A stretch of 64,000 bases of DNA, taken from GWE2-42-39 sp963662895 (GTDB lineage Bacteria; Bacteroidota; Bacteroidia; Bacteroidales; Prolixibacteraceae). A program made the position numbers and the translations under genes. Under the pieces are notes generated by a model. It was given only the letters and a program-made list of their open reading frames with translations. It searched no databases and was not told the DNA's origin. The stretch spans positions 3,913,864-3,977,863 of the forward strand of contig OY759982.1 of assembly GCA_963662895.1 (NCBI GenBank). Reading direction: 5' to 3'. Positions 39,758-52,100 of the stretch are shown here, piece after piece (the first letter of the stretch is position 1; each line of letters begins with the position of its first letter).

Positions 39758-41761
39758 TTAATTGGATAATTTAACTTTAATTGAACCTCCGTTCGCAGTT
39801 GAAGCCTTGTAAATACACACCCAATACCAGGACTGATCTCCTCCACCAGGAGGAGTTACTGCCACATAGTAGGTGTTTATATTCGTATTTGTGTACCAGG
39901 TGCCAGCCGCTTCATAATAGACCGTTTTCGAAAAAGAAGGCGTCGACTCTGTTGCTGCTGTGTAGGCAGGAACAGCCCATGTAAAGAAACCGGAACTTCC
40001 GGTATTGTTTGTATAAGAAATTCCAGAGTCACTATAATAAGTTGTCGTTTTTAAAGAACTGTTTTGCAATGCTTTAATTTCAGATTCAGAAGGTTCAACA
40101 TCCGATGACAAAAAACCACAGTACAAACGGTCCTGAAGTCGGTAATACGAACTGTAAACAGTCGGGGAAGCATCATTGGCAACATTGCCGGTAGCCGTTG
40201 CTCCTACTCTAAATGCGGCACTCGTTGCTACATTCGGAACGGAAAACGATTCACTTCCTGTTGTTGCTGTAGTTGCCGTGATATCTGAAGGTTTGTAAGT
40301 TCCATCAAATGAGATATCGGCCTGCGTATCGTCATTCAGTGTTATTCCCCAAACCATATAATAATTAAAATCAGAACCTGTTCGTTCAATCAAATAGGGA
40401 TCAGAAGAAGTACCGGAACCTTCCGAAGAAGTTAATCTACTACCTCCATCCGAAGCTGAAATATTTATACTATTTACAGATACTCCCAGTGCTTTTACAA
40501 ACGAAAGATTCAGTTCCAGATTGATGATATTTGCAGCAGCATCGGTAACCCGGATCGTTGCCTTTCCTCCTACATTCGCATCAACATTCGGAGAGAAATC
40601 AGTTGGCGAAGGAGTAAAACTACCAGACAGAGAGCTTGCCAGTGAATTCTCCGTATTGGTACCAAGACTCGTTCCGTTAAAATATATCTCAACTGTTTGG
40701 ATCGCAGTATCATCGCTTCCGTCAAGAACACTCCGGTTAGTTACTTCATAATTGAAGGTCATATTTCCGGCAGTATTCCAGGTACTGTAAGGGATTGTAA
40801 CTGTCCCGACATGATCGGTTAGCACTTTCTCATCATCTTCAGTCTGATAAGAGTATTGCCCCGAAGTAGTATTCCCGTCATAATTAAAAGAAGTAATCAT
40901 CGGTGATGATACCGGATAAAAAACTTTTTGGAGGAAATCAACGACATTTGATGTTCCGGGCATGAACCCTGTTACCCCATCCCATCCAGGGCGGGTAATA
41001 GCCCTGGTCCCATCCAGTGCCGCACTTGATGAAGAAAATTCGACATAGCCAACTGTTGCAACGGTATGATCCCTATCATCTGTGCTTATAACGTCCCCCT
41101 CTTTGGCAACAGCCGTCAAGGTATCTCCATCCATCACAATGCTGGTTATATCGTAGGCCGCATCTTTTCCTCCCCATGCATTCCAGCTCACTGAATCATC
41201 TTCAAAGCTGGTTGCGCTGGTAAAACCAGTATTGGCCACATAAAAATTACCATCATAGGAGATACATTCACCTTCGGAATATACATGTCCGGACTCCCAT
41301 TCTTTTATCACAAAAACTTCCAGCCAGCTATCACTCCCCTGGTATTCAAAATACCGAATCTGATTATTGTTCCCATCATCAACAACCGAAACGACCATTC
41401 CATTTTCCCGTTTGTAGGAAGGAATAGCTGTATTTATTTCGGAAGAAGGATCGGACGACAAAGTAATGGTTCCGGCAGACTGTAATCCTCCTTCTATATC
41501 GGTTGATATTACCACAGGCAATTCTACCCAGGGATGAACTTTTAAGGTCCCGGAGACACGGGTTTCCTGAGCATACAAATTCCCTGCAAAAACAAATAAT
41601 ATTATAAAGAGAACACCTGTCAGAATATTTTTTCCTACTGAATGAAGACACAAAAAAGAATTACAAAACAATTCATCTTCATTACCGAAGAAATCCGATC
41701 CATGGAAAAGTCTCATGAAGGATGACAAACTCATATTTTTAAAATAGTATAATTGCTCCAT
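39758..41761 (-). CDS. Secreted protein with CBM5/12-like segment, fibre operon
   Basis: 667 residues. A hydrophobic export segment is at about residues 45-65 (ILTGVLFIILFVFAG), ending in LYAQ, behind a 40-residue leader. At about residues 155-200, KEWESGHVYSEGECISYDG followed by NFYVANTGFTS and a VSWNAWG motif resembles a chitin-binding type 5/12 module (W--G-VY--G--V-Y-G--Y-A, W). The remainder contains Ig/Fn3-like beta regions (TVEIYFNGTSLG) and ends in a Ser/Thr-rich beta segment, SIKVKLSN, without a T9SS sorting motif. It lies 12 bp after the 1449-aa gene and 14 bp before the S74 gene. A carbohydrate-binding part of the fibre assembly is inferred; the family is otherwise unrecognised. 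Confidence 0.65.
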   Translation of the reverse strand: MEQLYYFKNMSLSSFMRLFHGSDFFGNEDELFCNSFLCLHSVGKNILTGVLFIILFVFAGNLYAQETRVSGTLKVHPWVELPVVISTDIEGGLQSAGTITLSSDPSSEINTAIPSYKRENGMVVSVVDDGNNNQIRYFEYQGSDSWLEVFVIKEWESGHVYSEGECISYDGNFYVANTGFTSATSFEDDSVSWNAWGGKDAAYDITSIVMDGDTLTAVAKEGDVISTDDRDHTVATVGYVEFSSSSAALDGTRAITRPGWDGVTGFMPGTSNVVDFLQKVFYPVSSPMITSFNYDGNTTSGQYSYQTEDDEKVLTDHVGTVTIPYSTWNTAGNMTFNYEVTNRSVLDGSDDTAIQTVEIYFNGTSLGTNTENSLASSLSGSFTPSPTDFSPNVDANVGGKATIRVTDAAANIINLELNLSFVKALGVSVNSINISASDGGSRLTSSEGSGTSSDPYLIERTGSDFNYYMVWGITLNDDTQADISFDGTYKPSDITATTATTGSESFSVPNVATSAAFRVGATATGNVANDASPTVYSSYYRLQDRLYCGFLSSDVEPSESEIKALQNSSLKTTTYYSDSGISYTNNTGSSGFFTWAVPAYTAATESTPSFSKTVYYEAAGTWYTNTNINTYYVAVTPPGGGDQSWYWVCIYKASTANGGSIKVKLSN

Positions 41762-41773
41762 AACTCATTTCAT

Positions 41774-44700
41774 TCAATTTTGTGTAATAAGGCTTACTGT
41801 CCTGTCCGGAGTAGTTTTAAACACCCACAACTGATAATCAACAGAGCCTGTATCGGAAGCAGAAATTATTCGTTTCTGAAATCCATCAAGTACAACATAT
41901 ATCTTGCTATCGTATTGATAGAAAAAGGCAGGAATATCCCATGATGCAGGATAAGCAATCCAGGTATAGCCCGTTGTACTTAATGCACAGACTGTTTTGG
42001 GGATGGCTGTAAAACTCCCCAGATTCGTTGCAGCAGAGACAGTCGTCCAGGTCAGAGCCAGGAAGCTGGCCTCATCAGGAACTGTTCCCTGATACAAACT
42101 TCCGGAAACGGTAAGTGCTGCAATGGCATTATCAACATAGCCTTTGGTCGCAGCAGTTGATGCAGCGTCGGCAGCTCCGGGTGTTTTCAAATTTAAGATC
42201 TTATAATTAGTCGTTGCATCTCCTACTTCAATATCAGCCGTAGCATGGGCAAATCCACTTAAAGGAATATTTGCCTTATCCAACTTCACATCTGTAACTG
42301 CTCCATCAGCAATTCCTAAAGTCACATTGCTTAAGGTTGCATTGCTTCCTCCGGCAACATCCAAATCGGTCGAAGTAATCGATCCTCCCAAAATTGCAGA
42401 AGCATTTACAGTTAATGCCCCGGTTGCATCCTGCATTAAACCGGTACCGGCCACATCTGCATTAATTTTTGCTGCCGTTACAGCGTCATCAGCAATCGAC
42501 AGAGACACATCCCCAAGCGTCGCATTTACCCCTCCTGTAACATTCAAATCGGTTGATGAAATTGTTCCGCCTGAAATAGACTGCGCATCAACCTCCAGGG
42601 CTCCGGTTGTTGCATTCTGTGTTAATCCGGCACCTGCTACATCGGTATTTATTTTTGTCGCGGTCACTACATCATCGGCAATCGTTAAAGCACCCGTATC
42701 GTCCATGGTTGCATCGCCGGAGAGAACGACCTGAGTTGTTTTTCCGCTCGTTCCTCCCACGAAAATATTTCCATCGGCAAGATTCAGGTTAGCTGAATTT
42801 GCACTTTGTATATCAACATAATTTTTGGTCGCTGCATCCTGACTGGTAACAGGATCTGCCAAATTCGTTATTTTATAATTAGTGGTTCCGTCACCAATTA
42901 ATACATCAGCCGTTGCGTTACCAAATCCACTAATAGGAATACTATTTTTCGAAACAGAAGCAGCTTTGTTAGACACATCCCCCACGAAGAAACTTCCTGA
43001 AGAGAGAGTAAGTGAAGACGGAGTCGCGAATAACTGATCGACATAATTTTTGGTTGCCGCATCCTGTGGATCTGTCGGATCAGCCAAATAAATAATCCGG
43101 TTATTGGTCGTCCCGTTTCCCATTTCAACAAGAGAAGTTGCCGCTCCGAGATTACTCAGGGGGAAACCTGATGGAGCAATTCCCTCTGCCTTGTCACCTA
43201 CATTCCCGACCAGAATATTTCCCTGTGCTAAATCCATTGAACCCGGGTTTGCAATTTGAGTATCGACATAATTTTTGGTTGCTGCATCCAGCAATGATGT
43301 CGGGTCTGCCAGGTTGGTGATACTATAAGTTCCCATTGAAATGCTGGCTGTAGCAGCACCAAAATCACTGAGCGGAACTGTGCTCTTTGATACTGCTGTG
43401 GCTGTATTCGTTGCATTCCCCACGAGTATTTCATCTGTTGGCAGAGTAATGTTCGCCGACGGAAAAATCTTATTGTCCACATAATATTTTGTCACAGCAT
43501 CCTGATTCCCGGTCGGATCAGCAAGGTTTGTAATCTTGTAATTAGTTGTTCCATCCCCGATTAATACATCAGCCGTCGCGCTACCAAATCCACTAATAGG
43601 AATACTATTTTTCGCAACAGAAGCAGCTTTGTTAGACGCATCCCCCACGAAAAAACTCCCTGAAGAAAGAGTAAGTGAAGACGGAGTCGCGAATAACTGA
43701 TCGACATAATTTTTGGTTGCTGCATCCTGTGGATCTGTCGGATCAGCCAAATAAATAATCCGGTTATTAGTCGTCCCGTTTCCCATTTCAACAAGAGAAG
43801 TTGCCGCTCCGAAATTACTCAGGGGGAAACCTGATGGAGCAATTCCCTCTGCCTTGTTACCTACATTCCCGACCAGAATATTTCCCTGGGCTAAATCCAT
43901 TGAACCCGGGTTTGCAATTTGAGTATCGACATAATTTTTGGTTGCTGCATCAGTCGGATAAAGAGGATCAGCCAAATAATTAATGTTGTATTGTGTCGTT
44001 GCATTTCCCAGTGCAATATTCCCGGTTGCTGTTCCAAATGCACTAACGGGAATTGTATTTTTTGCGACAGCTTCCGCTTTTCCCGAGGCATTGCCTGTGA
44101 AAAGACTCCCATCAGGTAAAGCCAGGCTTGTATTCGGATTGGCAAATAAATCATCTATATATCCTTTGTTTGCCGCATCTGTAATATTTACCGGGGTAGC
44201 TACATCTGTTAAATTATAACCGCCCAGGGAGACATCGGCAGTTGCCGCGGCAAATCCGCTTAAAGGAATTGTGTTTTTTGCCACCGCTTCGGCCTGCCAT
44301 GATGAATTTCCAATTAAAAAATATCCATTGCCTAACGATATTTTATTCGGGTCAATAATTTTATCATCTACATATTTCTTTGTCGCCGCATCCTGATCAG
44401 CCGTTGGATCGGCAAGATTTGTCAAACGATAACTGCTTCCCATTGAAACATCAGCCGTTGCAACGCCGAAGTCGCTGAACGGAATAGTATTCTTCGCGAC
44501 AGCACTGGCCGTATTTATCGTACTCCCCACCAATATTTCACCGGTTGGTAATGCTATATTTGATGCGGAAAAGACCTTGGTATCAACATAGTATTTGTTC
44601 GCAGCATCCTGTGTCGAAGTAGGATTTGCCAAATTTACAATCCGGTAATTGGTTGTTCCATCTCCCATCGAGATTATCTCCGTTGCTGAACCAAAACCAC

Positions 44701-46123
44701 TAACAGGAATACTGCTTTTTGCAACAGCCGTAGCTTTTCCTACTGCATTTCCCATGTAAAAATTGCCGGAAGGAAGAGTTAATGAAGAGGGGGTTGAGAA
44801 CAATAAATCAACATATTTTTTGGTCGCGGCATCCTGTGCCGAAGTCGGATTCGCCAAGTTTACAATCCGGTAATTGGTTGTTCCATCTCCCATTTCAACA
44901 TTGTCGATTGGGGAAGCAAACCCGTTAAGCGGAATATTTGCCTTATCCAGTTTTGTTTCAGTTACTGCTCCTGTTCCAAGCGTTAAAGTTCCGGAATTGT
45001 TGATCGTTGCATCGCCTTTCATGGTTGCAGGTGTCGCCACGTTTGATGTGTTCCCGATGTAGATCTGTCCACTGGGAAGAAAATTGTCGAGAGACACCCA
45101 GGCTGTCCCGTTATACATATAAAGCCGGTTATCCGAAGTATTGTAAAACAAATCACCTCCATTCACGGTAACACTGGCCGGATCGGGATTAAAAATGCCA
45201 CCGGGTACTGAACCGTTGGTAGAAACTTCGACCCATTTATTTTCGGTCGTGTATACATACAATACATCTTCATCAGTATTATAATACAGGGTGCCCGGAT
45301 CTGCAGAAATCGGCTGGTCGGCAGTTGTGCCACTCTGTCCGGAACCTCCACCAAGAGGAGACCAATCTCCATCAGCATTCATCATGTATAATTGTTTCTC
45401 GCCGGTATTATAAAAAACATCACCATAACTACTTTTTTCATCAAGAGAAGTAACATCAGGAATAGATTCCCAGGAAGAACCATTGTAATATTTATATTCC
45501 CCACTCATAAACATCTTTATTATATCTCCAGTTGCAGGGGAACCCGGATAAGAAAAAACAGTTTGAATATCACTACTTGAAACCAACTCCCAACCGCTAC
45601 TACTTAATCTATAAAAGCTACCATCTGAAGTATTTTTAACCACATCGCCCATACCCCATTGAAAAACAGGGATCGTTGTGCCTGAGTTATACTTTTTCAT
45701 CGCTCTGTCTATTAATATCGTAGCAGTATTTAATGAAGCGACCAATGCAATCTCTGGCGTATCTGTTGTTATTAAAGAGAATCCACTATCTGTAGGACGA
45801 TAAATAACCCCCATATCAACCTTGGGAGGGATAGCATTTAGTGCCATTGTATTTGCATCAATCGTTGCTCCAGATGTTGTAAGTGATTGTATTAGATATG
45901 CATTCCCATTAGCATCAATAATCACATCACCAACCATTGCTTGTGAAGCATTAAAAATACCTCCTCTATCAGAAAAATCTCCTACAATCCGGTAAAAAGA
46001 ATTTGTTGATAACGTATATACATTCTTTATGTCAAGCTGTCCATTAAACAGTCTAACTGTTTTTTGCGCCGAAGAAGAAAGCATAAAAAAAACCAGATAT
46101 ATAGCAAGTAATTTTTTTCTCAT
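41774..46123 (-). CDS. Tail-fibre-like repeat protein, 1449 aa
   Basis: Signal peptide at residues 1-19 (MRKKLLAIYLVFFMLSSSAQ). Several YNT--LY-Y-----W hairpins follow (about residues 200-340). Then come about 11 repeats of roughly 65 residues with the pattern L-G-IFVGN--NKA--VAKN-IPLSGFG-AT--V-MGDGTTNY-I-NLADPT--QDAATKNYVD. DAATKNYVD is typical of phage and Bacteroidota tail-fibre shafts. A DAVTAAKIN-type region follows, and the C-terminus is a globular domain (about residues 1340-1449) I do not recognise. Part of the repeat tract is a 663-bp direct duplication (about 42885-43290 and 43548-43950). A trimeric fibre shaft is inferred by analogy. It is the sixth gene of the operon, 12 bp from each neighbour. 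Confidence 0.8.
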   Translation of the reverse strand: MRKKLLAIYLVFFMLSSSAQKTVRLFNGQLDIKNVYTLSTNSFYRIVGDFSDRGGIFNASQAMVGDVIIDANGNAYLIQSLTTSGATIDANTMALNAIPPKVDMGVIYRPTDSGFSLITTDTPEIALVASLNTATILIDRAMKKYNSGTTIPVFQWGMGDVVKNTSDGSFYRLSSSGWELVSSSDIQTVFSYPGSPATGDIIKMFMSGEYKYYNGSSWESIPDVTSLDEKSSYGDVFYNTGEKQLYMMNADGDWSPLGGGSGQSGTTADQPISADPGTLYYNTDEDVLYVYTTENKWVEVSTNGSVPGGIFNPDPASVTVNGGDLFYNTSDNRLYMYNGTAWVSLDNFLPSGQIYIGNTSNVATPATMKGDATINNSGTLTLGTGAVTETKLDKANIPLNGFASPIDNVEMGDGTTNYRIVNLANPTSAQDAATKKYVDLLFSTPSSLTLPSGNFYMGNAVGKATAVAKSSIPVSGFGSATEIISMGDGTTNYRIVNLANPTSTQDAANKYYVDTKVFSASNIALPTGEILVGSTINTASAVAKNTIPFSDFGVATADVSMGSSYRLTNLADPTADQDAATKKYVDDKIIDPNKISLGNGYFLIGNSSWQAEAVAKNTIPLSGFAAATADVSLGGYNLTDVATPVNITDAANKGYIDDLFANPNTSLALPDGSLFTGNASGKAEAVAKNTIPVSAFGTATGNIALGNATTQYNINYLADPLYPTDAATKNYVDTQIANPGSMDLAQGNILVGNVGNKAEGIAPSGFPLSNFGAATSLVEMGNGTTNNRIIYLADPTDPQDAATKNYVDQLFATPSSLTLSSGSFFVGDASNKAASVAKNSIPISGFGSATADVLIGDGTTNYKITNLADPTGNQDAVTKYYVDNKIFPSANITLPTDEILVGNATNTATAVSKSTVPLSDFGAATASISMGTYSITNLADPTSLLDAATKNYVDTQIANPGSMDLAQGNILVGNVGDKAEGIAPSGFPLSNLGAATSLVEMGNGTTNNRIIYLADPTDPQDAATKNYVDQLFATPSSLTLSSGSFFVGDVSNKAASVSKNSIPISGFGNATADVLIGDGTTNYKITNLADPVTSQDAATKNYVDIQSANSANLNLADGNIFVGGTSGKTTQVVLSGDATMDDTGALTIADDVVTATKINTDVAGAGLTQNATTGALEVDAQSISGGTISSTDLNVTGGVNATLGDVSLSIADDAVTAAKINADVAGTGLMQDATGALTVNASAILGGSITSTDLDVAGGSNATLSNVTLGIADGAVTDVKLDKANIPLSGFAHATADIEVGDATTNYKILNLKTPGAADAASTAATKGYVDNAIAALTVSGSLYQGTVPDEASFLALTWTTVSAATNLGSFTAIPKTVCALSTTGYTWIAYPASWDIPAFFYQYDSKIYVVLDGFQKRIISASDTGSVDYQLWVFKTTPDRTVSLITQN
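42885..43950 (-). repeat. Direct repeats offset by 663 bp inside the 1449-aa fibre gene
   Basis: About 400 bp at 42885-43290 recurs at 43548-43950 with few differences, for example AATACATCAGCCGT at 42899 and 43562. The offset of 663 bp equals 221 codons, so the frame is kept and several shaft repeats are added. Ends are approximate. Confidence 0.75.
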
Positions 46124-46135
46124 ATTTATTTCCTG

Positions 46136-49100
46136 TTAAAAATGCATAACCCAACTAAATCCATCGGCATAATCTTGTATAGTTGTTGTAACTATCTGAA
46201 TTTTACCACTATCAGGTCCAATTATCATTACTTGATTTCGTGCAGTCGCAGGGGCTTTTACATCAGTTCCCATATAAGAAGAAGAATGTTCAATATGCCC
46301 AAGGACAAGAACAGCAGGCATTAATAAATCATCAAATGAATTATTAAATCGCTGATCAGTATCAATAATATCAACCCAGGCATAAGTCGTTTGATCTGCA
46401 TAATCAGTTTTGTTTGCCGAAATTTTCAGATATTCAAGTGTAATTCCTGAAGGAATTGTTACGGTATGAGTATTTCCTGAAAAAGTAACAGTAACACCAT
46501 AGCCCGAAGCTCGACAATAATAATTAGAATTTCCGCTGGGATGGTAATAAACAGAGTTGCTCCCTCCCCCGCTACCGGGTGTTTCCCAGGTAGCAGCAGT
46601 CCCGTCAGAATTAGCAGTCAGCACTTTTCCGGCATCTGAAGAACCGGCAAGATCGGTAATCTTATCCAGTTTTGTTTTGTCGGTAGCCGACATAAGCCCG
46701 GCCTCCGATGTTGTTGCTCCCGGTATCGTTGCATCAGTCCCGGTATCGGAAGTAACCACTCCGTCAGACGTTCCTGGTGTATAGGCTAAATTAGTAGCCC
46801 CGCCACTTGCGCTTCCCCAGTAAAAGTTTCCAGCACCATCCGAAATCAAAGTTTGGCCATTACTCCCGTTATCTGCTATTCCTTTCAAATTAGTAGGAAG
46901 AATAGTTTGTGTCGCAATATCATCAGCAGTAATTGAACCGTTGGTTATATTTGCCGTCCCCACGACATTATTTCCGAGAGTGGTTGTAATTGTATTTGTT
47001 CCGGAACCACTTACTGCCCCGGAAAGAGTTATCGCTGAATTCGCAGGGGTTTCCCATCCGGGAATTCCTGTTGCATCGACCGTAAGTACCTTATCGGCAT
47101 CAGCGCTTGTTGTGACCGGGACTTTTGCATCTACATATGTTTTTATTGCATTAACCGACGGGTACCTGGTAGTAGAAGCAGCATCCGTTGCTATATTGTT
47201 ACTTTTATTGCCCACATCTTCTTTCCCCGTTATTCTGGCATCGACACGGGCATCGGTATAATATAGATTAGCAGAACCTTCTGCCACCATATCTGTAGTA
47301 TAATCATTATTGCCTGGTACTATCGCACCTGTTCGGTTATTAAATGAAGATACGCCACTTCCTTTTGATATTTTAGACCAGGAAGAACCATTTGATAAAA
47401 TCCAATCGCCTACGGCAAGTGTTATATTCCCATTTCCGGGAGAAGTTGTCCCTGCCGTTGAAGCAATATAATAATACCCTTCGTTATCAGCAGCTGCAGT
47501 AGGTAAAGTAGGCGAATCGCCGGCCACATCATAAGCGCCTTTAAAAGTAACGTCTCCAACAACAGAAGAAGGCAAATATCCTATATCGATTTTCCCTTGA
47601 TTGTTTAATGGAACTACGCCGGAATTAGCCCCTTTTTCAGCCACATCAATTTTATCATTCAGCGCAGTTTGTGTTGCCGTGCTAACCGGTTTATCCGCGT
47701 CTCTGGTATTATCTACGTTTCCCAGGCCTAAGTTTGTCCGGGCTGTCGCTGCATCGGAAGCTCCGGTCCCTCCATTTGCAATCTGAACAACGCCACTTAC
47801 ATTTCCGGCAGTCGCTACCGTGCCATGAATATTAGCGGCTGTAATATCTCCCGTAGCAGTAATATCTCCGGACGAAGTAATATCTCCGGTGGAGACCGAA
47901 GCCGGCGTAATATTTCCTAGATCCAGTTTTATTTCCGGAGTAGTCCCGGGATTGGTAACCGTTCCTGTAATCCCGTCATTATCGGTAACAGAAACATCGG
48001 TTACAGTTCCGCTTCCCCCACCCACGGCAGATAAAGTCCCGTCAGCAGCTATCGTCAGGTTTGATCCTACTTTAATACCTCCCAGGGTAGACGACGAAGC
48101 CGTTGGCAAAGAATAATTATTGGCTCCTGAGGCAATTCCGTCAAGTTTGGCTTTATCGGACGCAGTCATCAACCCGGCAAAAGAAGTGGTAGCTGCTGAA
48201 ATTGTTGCACTGGTACTTGAAACAGGAAGCGTAAGTCTTCCCTCGTTTGTAGTTCTCGAATACTTAAGGTCAGAAGCAACCGATAAAGTTCCACCCGTAC
48301 TCATATTTAAACCTGTTCCAAGGGAAATGATTCCGACGGACCCTGCAGAGGCTGAATTCCGTCCCAGTAAGGATCCTGCAGATATATCCTGAATTTTTGC
48401 AAGGGTGATTCCTCTATCTAAAACTCCCAGAGGAGAAGAACTTGTTCCGTCCCCGGAAAGAGGAGATTCTATTGTTACAGAGCTGAGCCCCGGATCAGCC
48501 CATTCGGTTCCCGATCCGGTTGAACTTATTGCCAACACTTTTTCTGCATCACCAATCGTATAAGTCGGGAACCTGGCTCCGAGTTGTGTGTCAACATAAT
48601 TTCTGGTCGCGGCATCCTGTGGTGATGAAGGGTCGGACAGATTTGTAATGTTATAATTATTGGTTCCATCTCCTAAAGAGATATTCCCCGTAGCCGAAGC
48701 GAAACCACTTACCGGAATTGCATTTTTTGCTGTTTCTTCTGCTTCTCCTGAAGAGTTTCCTACCAGAAAAGCACCGTCAGCCAAAGTAAGACTCGACGGG
48801 CTAAGCGACAATCCGGCAGAGATATCCAGCCAAGAAAAAGTTCCGTCGGCATTGGATTGTAATACCTCACCTGAATTTCCATATCCCAAAGCACCTGAAC
48901 TGCCCTGTAAATTTGAAGTACCTACCGCGTTGGTAGCCAAAGCAATTTCAGGGTTATCAGAAACGCCATCTCCATTGGTTACAGAGATACCGCTACCTAC
49001 CGTAATTGTTCGTGTTGCTGCCGTCCCGTCAGCAGTCCGGGCAACAAGTCCTGTTGTTGAAAGGCCGGCTAATGCTGCTAAATCATCATCGGCAGGTTGC

Positions 49101-52100
49101 CCCCCCAAAGCCGTTAATGCCCCGGAGGCTGTTGTTGACCCGGTTCCTCCTTTGGCAATCGGAATCACATCGCCATCCCAGGTCCCGGTAGTTATGGTTC
49201 CGAGGGTTGTTATATTTGAAGAACCGGCCCAGGTAGATAACGCTGTGTTTTCGACATTTCCTAATCCGAGGAGAGACTTAGCCTGAGCACTGGTTAAAGC
49301 AGTTGGTGCCCCTAACGAACCGGTATTATTTCCCAGAATTGTATAAGGATCAATCGAAGCCAAGCCCAAGGGGTCAGCAGATGTACCACTTCCGGTTAAT
49401 GTCGTATTTGTTGTAACAGAACTCAGTCCGTCATTGGTCCATTCCGTTGCATCCCCTGCACTATTTATTGTCAGTATTTTCCCGGCATCGGCAGTGACAA
49501 AATCCGGCACTTTGGTATCGACATAATTTTTTGTTGCCGCATCCTGTGGCGATGACGGATTGGCCAGATTATTAATTTGCTGACTTCCCAGGTCAAGCGC
49601 AGCGGTAGCCGCACCAAACCCACTCAACGGAATTGTGTTTTTTGCTGTTGCCGCAGCTTTACTGCTTGCATTTCCAACATAGAATTGCCCTGTAGGAAGA
49701 GAAAGACTGGACGGATCAGCCGCTACCCCGGAAGAAATATCCAACCAGGAAAACGTACCATCTCCATTCGACTGTAATACATAATTGGAACCTCCACCAT
49801 CAGATAAAGCTCCGCCACTTCCTTTTAAATTTGAAGTGCCAATCACATTATTTGAAACAGAAATTGCCAAAGAACCTGCAGTATTGGTTACGTCTCCGGT
49901 TAATGCAGGAAACCGGGCCGCTGCTAATGTTCCTGCAGCATTGGAACCCGATAAATCCACGGGACTTACAGTTAAAGCCTGCCCGCTCAAAGAAAGATAA
50001 CTTTCTCCACTCAAACTTATATCTCCGGTGTTTGTTCCCGAAAGGTTTCCAATGTTTGCTAACTGGGCATCGGTTACATACCTCTTGTCAAGGCTGGATG
50101 CAATATCCGCGGTTGTTGCATCGGCACCGGCTGTTACCAACCCTTTTGAATCGTATGTTATCTTGGTTTTTGTACCCCCTGTAATGGCTGTTGTATTCGC
50201 ATCCAGTTTTGAGCCAAGCTGGCCGGTAACAAAAGTATTTATCTGGTCTCCGGTAGCCAGGGCTGTACTTCCGCTTGCAACGGCACCGGTTATAATATTC
50301 AGTTCGGGCGTAGAAGTTTCTGTCCCGGAAGTAACTGTCAGTTGTTCTGTGGTTGCAGAAGAGACTGAAGTAACAGTTCCTCCTCCCGTGGAAGAAATTT
50401 GATCATCTACATATTTTTTTGTAGCCGGTTCATAATCAGTACCGGGGGTAAATGATGTTGTATTTGTTAGTTCCAGTACATTTGATTTCAACGCATACGG
50501 GGTTAAGTCCTGATCACCAGTATTTATTCCCGAAAGATTAGATATAGCGGTTAATTGACTATTGGTTACATAATTACGATCTGTACTGGGAGCAATGTCC
50601 GCGGTTGTTGCATCGGCCCCGGCCGTTATCAATCCTTTTGAATCGTATGTTATCTTGGTTTTTGTATCCCCTGTAATGGCTGTTGTATTCGCATCCAGTT
50701 TTGTACCAAGCTGCCCGGTTACAAAAGTATTTATCTGGTCTCCGGTAGCCAGGGCTGTACTTCCGCTTGCAACGGCACCGGTTATAATATTCAGTTCGGG
50801 CGTAGAAGTTTCTGTCCCGGAAGTAACTGTCAGTTGTTCTGTGTTTGCAGAAGAGACTGAAGTAACAGTTCCTCCTCCCGTGGAAGAAATTTGATCATCT
50901 ACATATTTTTTTGTAGCCGGTTCATAATCAGTACCGGGGGTAAATGATGTTGTATTTGTTAGTTCCAGTACATTTGATTTCAACGCATACGGGGTTAAGT
51001 CCTGATCACCAGTATTTGTTCCCGAAAGATTAGATATAGCGGTTAATTGACTATTGGTTACATAATTACGATCTGTACTGGGAGCAATATCCGCGGTTGT
51101 TGCATCGTCCCCGGCTGTTACCAATCCTTTTGAATCGTATGTTATCTTGGTTTTTGTATCCCCTGTAATGGCTGTTGTATTCGCATCCAGTTTTGTACCA
51201 AGCTGCCCGGTTACAAAAGTATTTATCTGGTCTCCGGTGGCCAGGGCTGTACTTCCGCTTGCAACAACCCCGGTTATAACACTTAATTCAGGAGCAGAAG
51301 TTCCGTTAGCTACCGTTAACTGACCGGTCGTGCCCGAAGTAACTTCTGTTACACCGGAAACAGAATGCCATGTGCCATCGTCATCGTACACGTAATAGGT
51401 ATTGGTTGTTGAATCGTAATACGTTGATCCTGTTTCCGGAGAAGTTGGTTGAGTTGTCACTGTTCCTGCATTTGTCCATTTAAAACTGCCGGTTCCATCC
51501 GAAGTCAATAATTGCCCGTCTGATCCGTTTCCTGTTATTCCTGAAACTTTTAACGGTGTTATTGCGCCATCCTTTATCGTTAACACATTTGCAACAGTCC
51601 CGTCGCCATCCAGTGTCCCATCATGATATACTTTTGTCAGTATTTCTTTCCACCCGGCACCATCGTATATCCAAATCGTATTATCAGTAGTATTTACATA
51701 CATATCTCCCAAGGTCTCGCTACCACTGGTTACAGGATCGCTTCCGCCACTGGAAGGGGCAGAGCTACTGGAAGATACTGCATTCCAGACTGTTCCGTCA
51801 TACCGATAAAATGTATTATCATCCGTATCAAAATAAACAAATCCATCCACAGGCGAATCCGGAAAATCTGCCGAAACGGAAACTGTTTTTGATAATATAT
51901 CGAGATTATTGGTTAGACGGATCCATTGACCATTCTGTATGTCATAATCACTGGCTCCCGTAGGATTACTGAAATAATAAAAACCCGGAGTTACATAGGT
52001 TGAAGTATTTATCTGCGTAATCGGAGTATTTCCTGTCCCGGAATTATAAACAATCATTCCATTAAAATAAGAAGGAAAGTAACCACCTCCATATCCGCCT

